Of a DNA stretch of 64,000 nucleotides, positions 1 to 7,460 are shown piece by piece. The stretch's first letter is position 1; every line of letters starts with the position of its first letter. The notes below the pieces were generated by a model, which saw nothing but the letters and a program-made list of their open reading frames with translations, was not told where the DNA came from and did not search any database. This stretch comes from Vibrio sp. RE86. GTDB taxonomy: Bacteria; Pseudomonadota; Gammaproteobacteria; Enterobacterales; Vibrionaceae. A program made the translations under genes and the position numbers. Location of the stretch: assembly GCF_013114545.1 (NCBI RefSeq), contig NZ_VTXI01000001.1:124001-188000 (forward strand), given 5' to 3'.

Positions 1-347
1 CCGAGCGTATTGGTCACGGTGTAGCAATCAAGGATCACGCAGAAGCTTACCAACGCGTGAAAGAAGATGTGGTTGGCCTTGAAGCTTGTCCAAGCAGTAA
101 CGTGCAAACTAAAGCGATCCCTGAGCTTAAGCAGCACCCACTGAAAGATTTCTACAATGATGGCCTAGCTGTGACCATCAACACAGATAACCGCACTGTG
201 TCGAATACGACAATGACGGATGAAGTTCAAAAGGTGATGGAGCAGTTTGAGCTGAGTGCTGAAGACTACAAACACATCTATATCGCGAGTGTTGAGCAGT
301 CTTTTGCAACAGATGAAGTGAAAAAGCACTTGATGCAATACGCTTAA
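1..347 (+). CDS. add: adenosine deaminase, 3' end (partial)
   Basis: The reading frame is open from base 3 to the TAA at 345-347 and gives the last 114 or so residues of an adenosine deaminase; the start lies outside the window. The enzyme hydrolyses adenosine to inosine and ammonia in purine salvage. Visible family landmarks are the RIGHG motif just inside the edge, the EACPSSN segment, and INTDNRTVS, which carries the metal-binding aspartate of the TIM-barrel active site. The C-terminal helical tail is intact, so the gene is cut only by the window edge. A strong terminator follows. Confidence 0.93.
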   Translation, partial: ERIGHGVAIKDHAEAYQRVKEDVVGLEACPSSNVQTKAIPELKQHPLKDFYNDGLAVTINTDNRTVSNTTMTDEVQKVMEQFELSAEDYKHIYIASVEQSFATDEVKKHLMQYA

Positions 348-390
348 TCTCGTGTAAAGCGTATGACTGGTCTTGCTGACCATGAACAAA

Positions 391-425
391 TAAAAAAACC
401 GCCCTTCTCATAGGGCGGTTTTTTA
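391..425. terminator. bidirectional terminator between add and the DUF368 gene
   Basis: A 9-bp stem (AACCGCCCT at 397-405, AGGGCGGTT at 412-420) has an A-run before it and a T-run after it, so it can end transcription of both converging genes. Confidence 0.9.
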
Positions 426-443
426 TTGGGAGTGATTCTAGGT

Positions 444-1364
444 TTAAACGTCTTGGTTTGCTGCAAACTTTTCCAAGCCAAGGACTAAACCAATCGCACA
501 AAGCATCAGTACGATAGCGATGCCAAGTTGAGCAGGCTGTGAGTTAAGCGCTTCGAAGTCTGATGGCATTAGATTGTGTTGTACCAACGGTACTTGCTCA
601 CCTTTAGAGTTGGTACGCCAGCTGATCGTCTCTTTCCAAGGCCAAATCTTTGGTAACGTACCAATCATCAAACCCGTTAAGAAGACTAAAGTAAGGTCAC
701 GGAAACGCTTTAGTAACCAGGATAGAACGTGTGAAAAGCTCAGCAAGCCAAACACACAGCCAGAGAGAAACAGCGCCAGTATGCCGATGTCGAATGACTT
801 TACTGCGCCCAACACTGGTGTGTACATACCGATCAATAGCAGAATAAAGCTGCCTGAAATGCCCGGTAAGATCATCGCACAAATCGCAATGCCACCTGCA
901 AGTAAGACATTGATGCTGGTCGGTTCAAGCTGGAGCGGGTTGAGCACCGTGATGCTGTAAGCGAATGCCACCCCGAGTAACAAGAACACCCATCGACTGA
1001 CACTTCTTTGTTCAATCTGTTTGAGCATGTGAAAGACGGAGACCAAGATCAATCCGAAGAAGAAAGACCATAGTGGGATAGGGTGAGTTACCAAAAGCCA
1101 TGAGATAAGTTTTGCCAGAGTAGCAATACTGGTCAGGACACCACCAAATAGTGAAATTAGGAAGAAGCCATTGATATGCTGGAATGCCGCTTTAAAACCT
1201 TCGCGTTTCCAGATGCCTAGCACTGAAGGATTAATACGTCGTATGCTCTCTAGCAGGGTATCGTAGATTCCAGTAATAAATGCAATGGTACCACCTGATA
1301 CGCCAGGTACCACGTCGGCAGCGCCCATCGCCATGCCTTTTAGAAAAGTAGTAAGGTAGTTCAT
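444..1364 (-). CDS. popT: DUF368 polyprenyl-phosphate transporter
   Basis: A 306-residue protein with about nine hydrophobic segments and the DUF368 signature near the start (AMGAADVVPGVSGGTIAFITG, residues about 12-32) and again near the middle (ILPGISGSFILLLIGMY), which is the internal repeat of the family. DUF368 proteins are known from V. cholerae VCA0040 and Gram-positive relatives to recycle undecaprenyl phosphate from the outer to the inner face of the cytoplasmic membrane for cell-wall and surface-polymer synthesis. The gene stands alone on the minus strand, converging on add. The start has only a weak purine tract (AAAAAG) before it. Family call firm; physiological role is by analogy. 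Confidence 0.88.
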   Translation of the reverse strand: MNYLTTFLKGMAMGAADVVPGVSGGTIAFITGIYDTLLESIRRINPSVLGIWKREGFKAAFQHINGFFLISLFGGVLTSIATLAKLISWLLVTHPIPLWSFFFGLILVSVFHMLKQIEQRSVSRWVFLLLGVAFAYSITVLNPLQLEPTSINVLLAGGIAICAMILPGISGSFILLLIGMYTPVLGAVKSFDIGILALFLSGCVFGLLSFSHVLSWLLKRFRDLTLVFLTGLMIGTLPKIWPWKETISWRTNSKGEQVPLVQHNLMPSDFEALNSQPAQLGIAIVLMLCAIGLVLGLEKFAANQDV

Positions 1365-1485
1365 TCTTTTTGATGGATAAATTAACGTGGCTTGAGTATA
1401 TCGACTCTGACGTAAAAAAAGTATGAAAATTCATTTTTGATAAATGTGTTTATAAGAATGTAGTTTAATATGTTTTTGCGAATAT

Positions 1486-1515
1486 TTGCAAAATGCGATT
1501 TTCATATTGCATTTT
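1486..1515 (+). promoter_or_regulatory. candidate LuxO binding sites upstream of qrr
   Basis: TTGCAAAATGCGA at 1486-1498 matches 12 of 13 positions of the published LuxO consensus TTGCAWWWTGCAA. A second half-like site, TTGCATTTT, starts 21 bp further on at 1507, two helical turns away. Both lie 75-90 bp before the sigma-54 promoter, the normal place for an enhancer-binding activator. Phospho-LuxO binding is inferred. Confidence 0.72.
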
Positions 1516-1573
1516 AGGAGTGCCTATCGAGGAAAAAATGCGGTAAACAGCAAAAAAATGGCCGTTTAAAAGT

Positions 1574-1588
1574 TGGCACACTACATGC
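1574..1588 (+). promoter_or_regulatory. sigma-54 promoter of qrr
   Basis: TGGCACACTACATGC matches the -24/-12 consensus TGGCACG-N4-TTGC with the invariant GG at 1575-1576 and GC at 1587-1588. The RNA's conserved 5' end (TGACCC) begins at 1600, exactly 12 bases after the -12 C. Confidence 0.88.
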
Positions 1589-1599
1589 ATTATATTAAC

Positions 1600-1707
1600 T
1601 GACCCTTCTTAAGCCGAGGGTCACCTAGCCAACTGACGTTGTTAGTGAATAAAATTTGTTCACACTATATATAAGCCAATCGCACTCTTGCGGTTGGCTA
1701 TTTTTTT
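1600..1707 (+). ncRNA. qrr: Qrr quorum-regulatory small RNA
   Basis: The roughly 108-nt transcript starts with a 5' hairpin (TGACCCTT pairing with the GAGGGTCA around 1616-1623) and continues into the nearly invariant Qrr core, including ACCTAGCCAACTGACGTTGT at 1622-1641, which pairs with luxR/hapR-type and aphA mRNAs with the help of Hfq. It ends in a terminator (AGCCAATCGCA / TGCGGTTGGCT, then seven T). In Vibrio, Qrr RNAs are made at low cell density when phospho-LuxO activates sigma-54 polymerase, and both required promoter parts are present here. luxO is not nearby, so this is not the luxO-linked qrr1 locus; which of qrr2-5 it is cannot be decided from the sequence alone. Confidence 0.95.
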
Positions 1708-2017
1708 GTTTGTTAGGTTGTCAATCCTTCCTCAGCGCTTTCCTTGCAACCTTTAATCTTACGCATGTTTAGAACGACTATTTGTTGAATTTTCACAGCT
1801 ATGCTCGACAAGCAGGGCTAAGATTATTAATAATGTGCGCTTTCTTTTCGAAACCCTATGTCATTTTTATAGGGTCGACTGTTGAAACGAGCAACTTGAG
1901 GCTGTTTGTATAAGGACCATTTCAATAGATAAATGATGGATGTGAGCAACGCTCACCAGGGCTACTTTGGCTCTGAGCTCGTTAAGGAAGATGAGTGAAT
2001 AACTAAAAAGAGGTTAT
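1708..2017 (+). promoter_or_regulatory. gltS leader region
   Basis: About 310 bases without a recognised gene separate Qrr from gltS. It holds a 7-bp hairpin (ACCCTAT 1853-1859, ATAGGGT 1869-1875) without a T-run, and a 21-codon reading frame at 1933-1998 that ends 20 bases before gltS but lacks a well placed ribosome-binding site. A gltS promoter and possibly a structured leader are expected here, but nothing can be named. Confidence 0.35.
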
Positions 2018-3244
2018 ATGAATCAGATAATTTCAGTTGGACCGCTAGAATCTTTCTTAATTGCGATCAGTGTTTTGTTCTTAGGGCACTTCGTTAACTC
2101 TAAGCTTCCAATTCTCAAGAAATTCAATATTCCAGAACCCATTGTGGGTGGCTTGATTGTCGCGGTCATTATCACACTGATGCACTTCAATGGCATCGAT
2201 TTAGAGTTCTCGCTTCCGTTGCAAAAAGTCTTCATGCTGATGTTTTTCGCGACGGTTGGTCTAGCGGCCAACTATACGCAGCTAATGAAAGGTGGGGCTA
2301 AAGTCTTTATCTTTTTGGCGGTTGCGTCGTTCTACATCATTATTCAGAACGGTGTTGGTGTCACGTTGGCAACAGCGTTGGGGCTTGATCCCCTGATGGG
2401 ATTGATCGCTGGCTCAATCACGCTGTCTGGCGGTCACGGCACAGGGGCGGCTTGGTCGCAGACCTTTACCGAAACTTATGGTCTGTCCAATACACTAGAA
2501 ATTGCCATGGCATCAGCTACCTTCGGCTTAATTATTGGCGGTATTATCGGAAGCCCAGTCGCGCAGAAGCTGATCAATAAGAATGGATTTGAATCTGAGT
2601 ACGGTACGGGCACGCAAACCCATGAACGCTTCCCAGAACTAGTGACGTATAACGAATACGAAGAAGATAAAGTGACCGCGAAGAAGGTGATCGAAATTCT
2701 CTTCATTCTTCTTATCTGTGTGACGGGTGCAAAATACTTAGAGCAATGGGTCAGCAGTTTCGAAGTGAGTTGGTTGATGATTCCTGACTTTGTCTACGCG
2801 CTGTTTGTTGGTGTCTTTATCACCAACATTCTTGAAGTGACCAAAGTACACAAAGTAGATGCGGAAACGGTCGATATTCTTGGTACCGTCTCACTGTCCT
2901 TGTTCTTAGCTATGGCACTGATGAGCCTAAAACTGTGGAATATCTTCGACCTAGCGATCCCATTCCTAGTGATTTTAGGTGTTCAGTCTGTTGTGTTGGG
3001 TATTTTTGCTTACTTCGTTACGTTCAAGGTGATGGGGTCAAATTATGACGCAGCGGTCATTGCTGGTGGTCATTGTGGCTTTGGCTTAGGTGCGACACCG
3101 ACGGCGGTAATGAATATGGGATCACTAGTGAATCGATTTGGGCCGTCGCCTCAAGCCTTTATGGTGGTTCCAATCGTTGGTGCATTCTTTATTGATATCG
3201 TTAACCTTATTATCCTACAAGGGTACATTTCTTTTATTGGTTAA
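2018..3244 (+). CDS. gltS: sodium/glutamate symporter GltS
   Basis: A 408-residue inner-membrane carrier close in length to E. coli GltS (401). It has two inverted repeats of about five membrane segments each. The characteristic glycine-rich loops are visible: GSITLSGGHGTGAAW around residue 140 and GGHCGFGLGATPTAVMNM around residue 350. It imports L-glutamate with sodium ions, consistent with a marine cell. GAGG lies 6 bases before the ATG. It is a single-gene unit ended by the terminator at 3259. Confidence 0.95.
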   Translation: MNQIISVGPLESFLIAISVLFLGHFVNSKLPILKKFNIPEPIVGGLIVAVIITLMHFNGIDLEFSLPLQKVFMLMFFATVGLAANYTQLMKGGAKVFIFLAVASFYIIIQNGVGVTLATALGLDPLMGLIAGSITLSGGHGTGAAWSQTFTETYGLSNTLEIAMASATFGLIIGGIIGSPVAQKLINKNGFESEYGTGTQTHERFPELVTYNEYEEDKVTAKKVIEILFILLICVTGAKYLEQWVSSFEVSWLMIPDFVYALFVGVFITNILEVTKVHKVDAETVDILGTVSLSLFLAMALMSLKLWNIFDLAIPFLVILGVQSVVLGIFAYFVTFKVMGSNYDAAVIAGGHCGFGLGATPTAVMNMGSLVNRFGPSPQAFMVVPIVGAFFIDIVNLIILQGYISFIG

Positions 3245-3258
3245 CGAGCCCTTTATAG

Positions 3259-3291
3259 CAAAACGCCCCGTTCAGTGACGGGGCGTTTTTG
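3259..3291 (+). terminator. terminator of gltS
   Basis: Stem AACGCCCCGT / ACGGGGCGTT followed by a T-run, 15 bases after the gltS stop; the A-run before it also allows use from the other strand by plzD. Confidence 0.9.
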
Positions 3292-3318
3292 TATGGGTTT
3301 GTTATGTCAATGAGCGCG

Positions 3319-4053
3319 TTATCTTAACGTCAGCTTGGTACCATTGAATTTGAGGTGACCCAACAGAAGCTTCGCGTTGTTTTTACCATGGTCAGTAAAT
3401 TCCATGCCATAACGAGCGTAGTGCAGTGAACGCTGCAGGTTACACACTCGACCAAACAAAGGTTCAAAGTGAATGCCTTTTGCTGTGGTGATCTGCACAT
3501 TCAATGAAACTTCATCCCCGACTTGGAATGGGCGACTAAGAGGCGGAGTGACGAAGCGACACCCTCCTTTTGACAAGTCTCTGATTTCACAGTCTAGCTT
3601 GTGTGAGTTACTCAATGCGCGTGCTGTCAGGTTTACTTCAAAGCGAGGCTCTTTTCTCAGCTGAGTCACTTGCATGGTTTGTGGGATAGACAGCGTGAGC
3701 AGAGGAACTGGGGATTTCGTAGCGTGTTGGATCTGGCTTCTAAAGTGGACAATTGCCCCTTCACCGCGCGGCGAAATCGCACGAACTGTTACCCAGAATC
3801 CACTTTGAAAAAAGAAGTTGAGATCGTCTTCGGAAACCTTAGGGAGTTCGACCAATACAAGGTTGTCGGAGTGAGTGCCGATAAACGAAGTCTTGCAACG
3901 AAATGTGGTGCCGACTGGGGTTGAGATACCCATGGTTAACTCACTGCCATGCTCAATCATGGACAAGGCGTCAGTACTGTTTAATGTTGACACGTTTCGA
4001 TCGCTTGCAGCGCGACTTTGCTGTGCCTTTGGTGCCACCGCTTGGGTATTCAT
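3319..4053 (-). CDS. plzD: PilZ-domain cyclic-di-GMP receptor, PlzD-like
   Basis: A 244-residue cytoplasmic protein with an N-terminal YcgR-like beta barrel (about 30-125) and a C-terminal PilZ domain (about 130-240). The c-di-GMP motifs are complete: RKEPR at 133-137 (RxxxR) and DLSKGG at 159-164 (DxSxxG). The C-terminal half is very close to V. cholerae VCA0042/PlzD, whose c-di-GMP complex has been solved, including the NLQRSLHYARYGMEF stretch. Such receptors alter motility and biofilm behaviour. A strong GGAGG sits four bases before the ATG. It neighbours the DUF368 gene much as in V. cholerae, which supports orthology. Confidence 0.9.
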   Translation of the reverse strand: MNTQAVAPKAQQSRAASDRNVSTLNSTDALSMIEHGSELTMGISTPVGTTFRCKTSFIGTHSDNLVLVELPKVSEDDLNFFFQSGFWVTVRAISPRGEGAIVHFRSQIQHATKSPVPLLTLSIPQTMQVTQLRKEPRFEVNLTARALSNSHKLDCEIRDLSKGGCRFVTPPLSRPFQVGDEVSLNVQITTAKGIHFEPLFGRVCNLQRSLHYARYGMEFTDHGKNNAKLLLGHLKFNGTKLTLR

Positions 4054-4224
4054 CTAGCCTCCGTTGACCCCACCATGTTATTGTTTTATCGGCAGGTTGG
4101 TATTGATATTTCGCATCTCAATTAAGAGAATGCGAATATTATAAATTTTATGTGCGCTTTGGTGTTTATTCAAACACCAATGTGCTTGATTAGTATGATC
4201 TAAGTAGCATTTTTAGGAGTCATC

Positions 4225-4503
4225 ATGTCTCATGAGCTGATAATCGATGAAGCAAACTCACAGTTTCGGGTTCATTTAGAAGGTGATTACTACGCAATCG
4301 CTAAGTTTGAGCTAAAAGGCGAGGTGTACGCAATTACCTCTACTAAGGTGCCAGAAGCGCTACAAGGCAAGGGGTATGGCAAAGTGATGATGGAAGCTGT
4401 ACTTGCTGAAGTAGACCAGCTTAACTGCAAAGTGGAGCCTATTTGTAGCTATGTTGTCCACTATCTTGAGCGAAACACACAATGGGCTCACCTGAAAGCA
4501 TAA
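4225..4503 (+). CDS. small GNAT-like protein (YjdJ family)
   Basis: A 92-residue protein of the short acetyltransferase-like family PF14542 (YjdJ/Gtn1 type). Two features are diagnostic: the acetyl-CoA pyrophosphate-binding stretch QGKGYGKVMMEAVL (about 50-63) and the C-terminal ICSYVVHYLERN. These proteins keep only the acetyl-CoA-binding core of GNAT enzymes and their substrates are mostly unknown. AGGAG lies 7 bases before the ATG. The next gene starts two bases after its stop, so the pair is co-transcribed. Confidence 0.82.
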   Translation: MSHELIIDEANSQFRVHLEGDYYAIAKFELKGEVYAITSTKVPEALQGKGYGKVMMEAVLAEVDQLNCKVEPICSYVVHYLERNTQWAHLKA

Positions 4504-4504
4504 G

Positions 4505-5473
4505 ATGAATCAGTATGATTATCAGGCTCTTGTTGAGTCATTAGGTTATCAGCAGCTAGAGTCTGTAGAAGTTCTGCAAACCTTGTGGGGCGGATATGGC
4601 GAATTGGTTCGTCTTTATACCGACAATAGCAGCGTCATCGTTAAACATATCTTGCTGCCTAAGCCCGAACACCACCCCAAAGGCTGGAACAGTGAACTTT
4701 CTCATCAAAGAAAACTGCGCTCTTATCAAGTTGAATTGAACTGGTACCAACAGAGCGCCAATCAATGTTTAGCTAAGGTGCCAAGAGCATTGAAAGTAGC
4801 AAAACACGATCAAGAACTGCTGGTCGTAATGGAGGACCTCAAACAAGCAGGGTTTTCTGAAGTGGTTAAGCAGGCAGAACCGCAGCACCTTGATTCGGCT
4901 TTGCGTTGGTTGGCTTACTTTCATGCTCAACATATTGGCGATAATGGAACAGGGCTTTGGGAGTCTGGAACCTATTGGCATTTGGCAACGCGTCCCGATG
5001 AGCTTGAGTCGTTAGATGACAAAAGACTAAAGTCCCATGCAGAGAAGATTGATCGAGTTTTAACTCAAACGCCTTATCAAACTTTGGTACACGGCGATGG
5101 TAAGTTGGCGAATTTCTGTTTTACGCCCGATGGGACTCAAGCGGCGGCCGTCGATTTTCAATACATAGGCCGAGGCTGCGCAATGAAAGATGTCGCGCTG
5201 TTTATGAGCAGTGCTATCGAACCAGAATATTGTGAAGAGCAAGAGGCTTGGGTGTTAGATAGTTACTTTAAACACTTGAGACTGGCGCTGAAAGAGCATC
5301 AGCCACAGCTTAATGTTGATGATGTTGAACAAGCTTGGCGACCAATGTTTGCGATTGCTTGGGCTGATTTTCAGCGTTTTGTGAAAGGGTGGAGCCCAAA
5401 TCACTGGAAGATAAATCCTTACACAGAGAAGCTCACTTTACGGGCGTTGGAATTATTAAAGGCTTACCCATAG
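4505..5473 (+). CDS. aminoglycoside/choline-kinase-like phosphotransferase
   Basis: A 322-residue protein of the kinase-like fold. The catalytic loop is HGDGKLANFCF (about 195-205; catalytic Asp and metal-binding Asn of HGDxxxxN), followed by the metal-binding AAVDFQYIGRG (about 214-224). The N-lobe has the VIVKHIL lysine strand and VVMEDL hinge. This matches the CHK/DUF1679-like branch of the APH superfamily, which phosphorylates small hydroxylated compounds; the real substrate is unknown. It starts two bases after the GNAT-like gene with only TAAG before the ATG, so translation is probably coupled. Confidence 0.8.
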   Translation: MNQYDYQALVESLGYQQLESVEVLQTLWGGYGELVRLYTDNSSVIVKHILLPKPEHHPKGWNSELSHQRKLRSYQVELNWYQQSANQCLAKVPRALKVAKHDQELLVVMEDLKQAGFSEVVKQAEPQHLDSALRWLAYFHAQHIGDNGTGLWESGTYWHLATRPDELESLDDKRLKSHAEKIDRVLTQTPYQTLVHGDGKLANFCFTPDGTQAAAVDFQYIGRGCAMKDVALFMSSAIEPEYCEEQEAWVLDSYFKHLRLALKEHQPQLNVDDVEQAWRPMFAIAWADFQRFVKGWSPNHWKINPYTEKLTLRALELLKAYP

Positions 5474-5491
5474 CGGTAAGCCTTCGTCTAT

Positions 5492-5983
5492 TTAAACCTT
5501 GATTCGAGCCATATAGTAGGTGTTGATATACTCACCATCACGGAAAGAGCCAAATTTGGATTCACCTTCAATTTCAAAACCAAACTTTTTGTAGCAAGCT
5601 ATTGCCCCTTCATTGTCGGTGTTGACCTCAATCTGCACTCGTTTTACTTGCAGCCAGTTGTCCGCAAGGTCTAACACCGTCTCGATCAGCCTACTGCCAA
5701 CACCTAAGCCGTGAAACGCATCGTGAACACCAATGCCGAAGCTGGCGCAGTGCGCGGTTCTAGGTCTTTGTGAATGTTCAAAACCAATGTTACCGACCAC
5801 TTTGCCGTCCACTTCTGCGACAAAGCTATAAACTCCTTGAGGCATGTTTTCCAGTCGTTGTGTCCACATTGCTACTGATGGTTTAGGTAGCTGGAGTGTT
5901 TCTCTTTGCGCTTTAGGTTGCGAAAAGATTTCACTTAATGCTGCCGCATCACTCACTTGTGTCGGACGTACTATTATTTCCAT
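5492..5983 (-). CDS. GNAT N-acetyltransferase, YhhY/AaaT-like
   Basis: A 163-residue acetyltransferase resembling E. coli YhhY (AaaT), an L-amino-acid N-acetyltransferase. Matching segments include IVRPTQVSDAAAL at the start, the acetyl-CoA site GLGVGSRLIETVLDLADNWL (about 105-124), ACYKKFGFEIEG (about 138-149) and the ending YYMAR. The ATG at 5983 is chosen over the upstream ATG at 6022 because GAGAGG sits at the right distance before it. It converges on the kinase-like gene; a 10-bp inverted repeat at 5459-5484 overlapping that gene's stop may serve both. Confidence 0.85.
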   Translation of the reverse strand: MEIIVRPTQVSDAAALSEIFSQPKAQRETLQLPKPSVAMWTQRLENMPQGVYSFVAEVDGKVVGNIGFEHSQRPRTAHCASFGIGVHDAFHGLGVGSRLIETVLDLADNWLQVKRVQIEVNTDNEGAIACYKKFGFEIEGESKFGSFRDGEYINTYYMARIKV

Positions 5984-6200
5984 TATTATTGCCTCTCGAC
6001 TGGTTGAACATAAAAACACCATAACGAGAAGTGATTAATATTTAAAGTATTGTTTTTAATATTTTTATTGAGCTAGTTGTTAATGCTGACATGTTGAGTG
6101 TTTTACGCTATTTATGAGTAGTGGGTATAAATTGTAAATAAGTTTGTGTCTAGGAGAACGGCGTTTTATCGTAACAGGATATTCACATAAGGAATTTAAC

Positions 6201-7379
6201 ATGAACCACTCTGCAAGCTGGAAAACGCCACAAAATTTCCTATTGCTTATCTCAATCGTTGTCCCGATCGCTTTCTCAAGCTGGATGGCGCTGCTTAATA
6301 ACTTTGTTATCGAACGTGCGAACTTTGATGGCTCTGACATCGGCTTACTTCAGAGCGTGCGCGAAATTCCTGGTTTTCTCGCGTTTACAGCTGTTTTTGT
6401 ACTGCTGTTTATTCGTGAGCAACGCTTTATGATCTTGGCGCTAGGCGCGTTGACACTCGGCACAGCAATCACCGGCTTCTTTCCTTCCCTTTTTGGTTTG
6501 CTGTTTACCACACTGCTCATGTCGACTGGCTTTCATTACTTTGAAACGCTCAAACAGTCGCTTTCTCTGCAATGGTTGAGTAAAGACGAAGCGCCGGAAA
6601 TGCTGGGTAAGTTCATCTCAATTGGTGCGTTGGCTTCTCTCTTCACCTATGGCGCTTTGTGGTTCTGCCTAGAGATCTTGGTTATGGACTTCCAATGGGT
6701 TTACCTGACGTTTGGTGGAATAGGCTTTGTGTTGGTGGTCTGGATGGCGTTTGCCTTTCCTGAATTTGAAACCAAAGTGCAGCAAAACAAGAAGCTTGTG
6801 CTGAGAAAGCGTTACTGGCTCTACTACGCACTCACATTTATGAGTGGTGCTCGCCGACAAATCTTCACTGTGTTTGCTGGCTTCTTAATGGTTGAGCGCT
6901 TTGGCTACTCTGCAGCTGATATCACTATGCTGTTTTTGATTAACTACCTATTTAACTTCTTGTTTGCTAAGCGCATCGGCAAGTTCATCGGTAAGGTAGG
7001 TGAGCGCAAAGCACTGATGTTTGAGTATGTCGGCTTGGTTGGTGTCTTTGTTGGTTATGCATTAGTTGAAACGGCTGAATGGGCGGCGGCTCTTTATGTA
7101 ATTGACCATCTGTTCTTTGCTCTTGCTTTGGCAATAAAGACCTATTTCCAAAAGATTGCAGATCCTGCGGATATGGCCTCTACCGCCGGTGTGTCGTTCA
7201 CCATTAACCACATCGCAGCGGTCTTTATTCCAGTGACGTTTGGCTTTATTTGGTTGGTTTCCCCGTCAGCGGTGTTCTACATTGGTGCTGCTATGGCATT
7301 GGTGAGCTTAGTCTTGTCACTCAACATTCCAAGAACGCCTGAAGAGGGCAATGAAGTTCGAGTTCTTAAGTGGAGTTAA
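6201..7379 (+). CDS. MFS transporter
   Basis: A 392-residue major-facilitator protein with 12 predicted membrane segments. Family landmarks are the loop around GSDIGLLQSVREIPGFLAF and the central RKRYWLYYALTFMSGARRQIF linker that begins the second half. The ATG at 6201 follows AAGGA by 7 bases and is preferred to an upstream in-frame ATG at 6144. No substrate motif is recognised. It is monocistronic and ends at the terminator at 7399. Confidence 0.82.
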   Translation: MNHSASWKTPQNFLLLISIVVPIAFSSWMALLNNFVIERANFDGSDIGLLQSVREIPGFLAFTAVFVLLFIREQRFMILALGALTLGTAITGFFPSLFGLLFTTLLMSTGFHYFETLKQSLSLQWLSKDEAPEMLGKFISIGALASLFTYGALWFCLEILVMDFQWVYLTFGGIGFVLVVWMAFAFPEFETKVQQNKKLVLRKRYWLYYALTFMSGARRQIFTVFAGFLMVERFGYSAADITMLFLINYLFNFLFAKRIGKFIGKVGERKALMFEYVGLVGVFVGYALVETAEWAAALYVIDHLFFALALAIKTYFQKIADPADMASTAGVSFTINHIAAVFIPVTFGFIWLVSPSAVFYIGAAMALVSLVLSLNIPRTPEEGNEVRVLKWS

Positions 7380-7398
7380 TTGACCTTTAACAGTGTAG

Positions 7399-7428
7399 AA
7401 AGCCCACGAACAGTCCGTGGGCTTTTTT
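7399..7428. terminator. terminator after the MFS gene
   Basis: AAGCCCACG / CGTGGGCTT stem followed by six T; it lies between converging genes and can serve both. Confidence 0.88.
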
Positions 7429-7460
7429 GTATAGCTTAGTGAGTTTTTTCTTAAGGGTTA

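Noticed and set aside
5459..5484. 10-bp inverted repeat overlapping the stop codon of the kinase-like gene
   Set aside because: Stem is good but no T-run follows on either strand; mentioned with the GNAT gene and not called a terminator.
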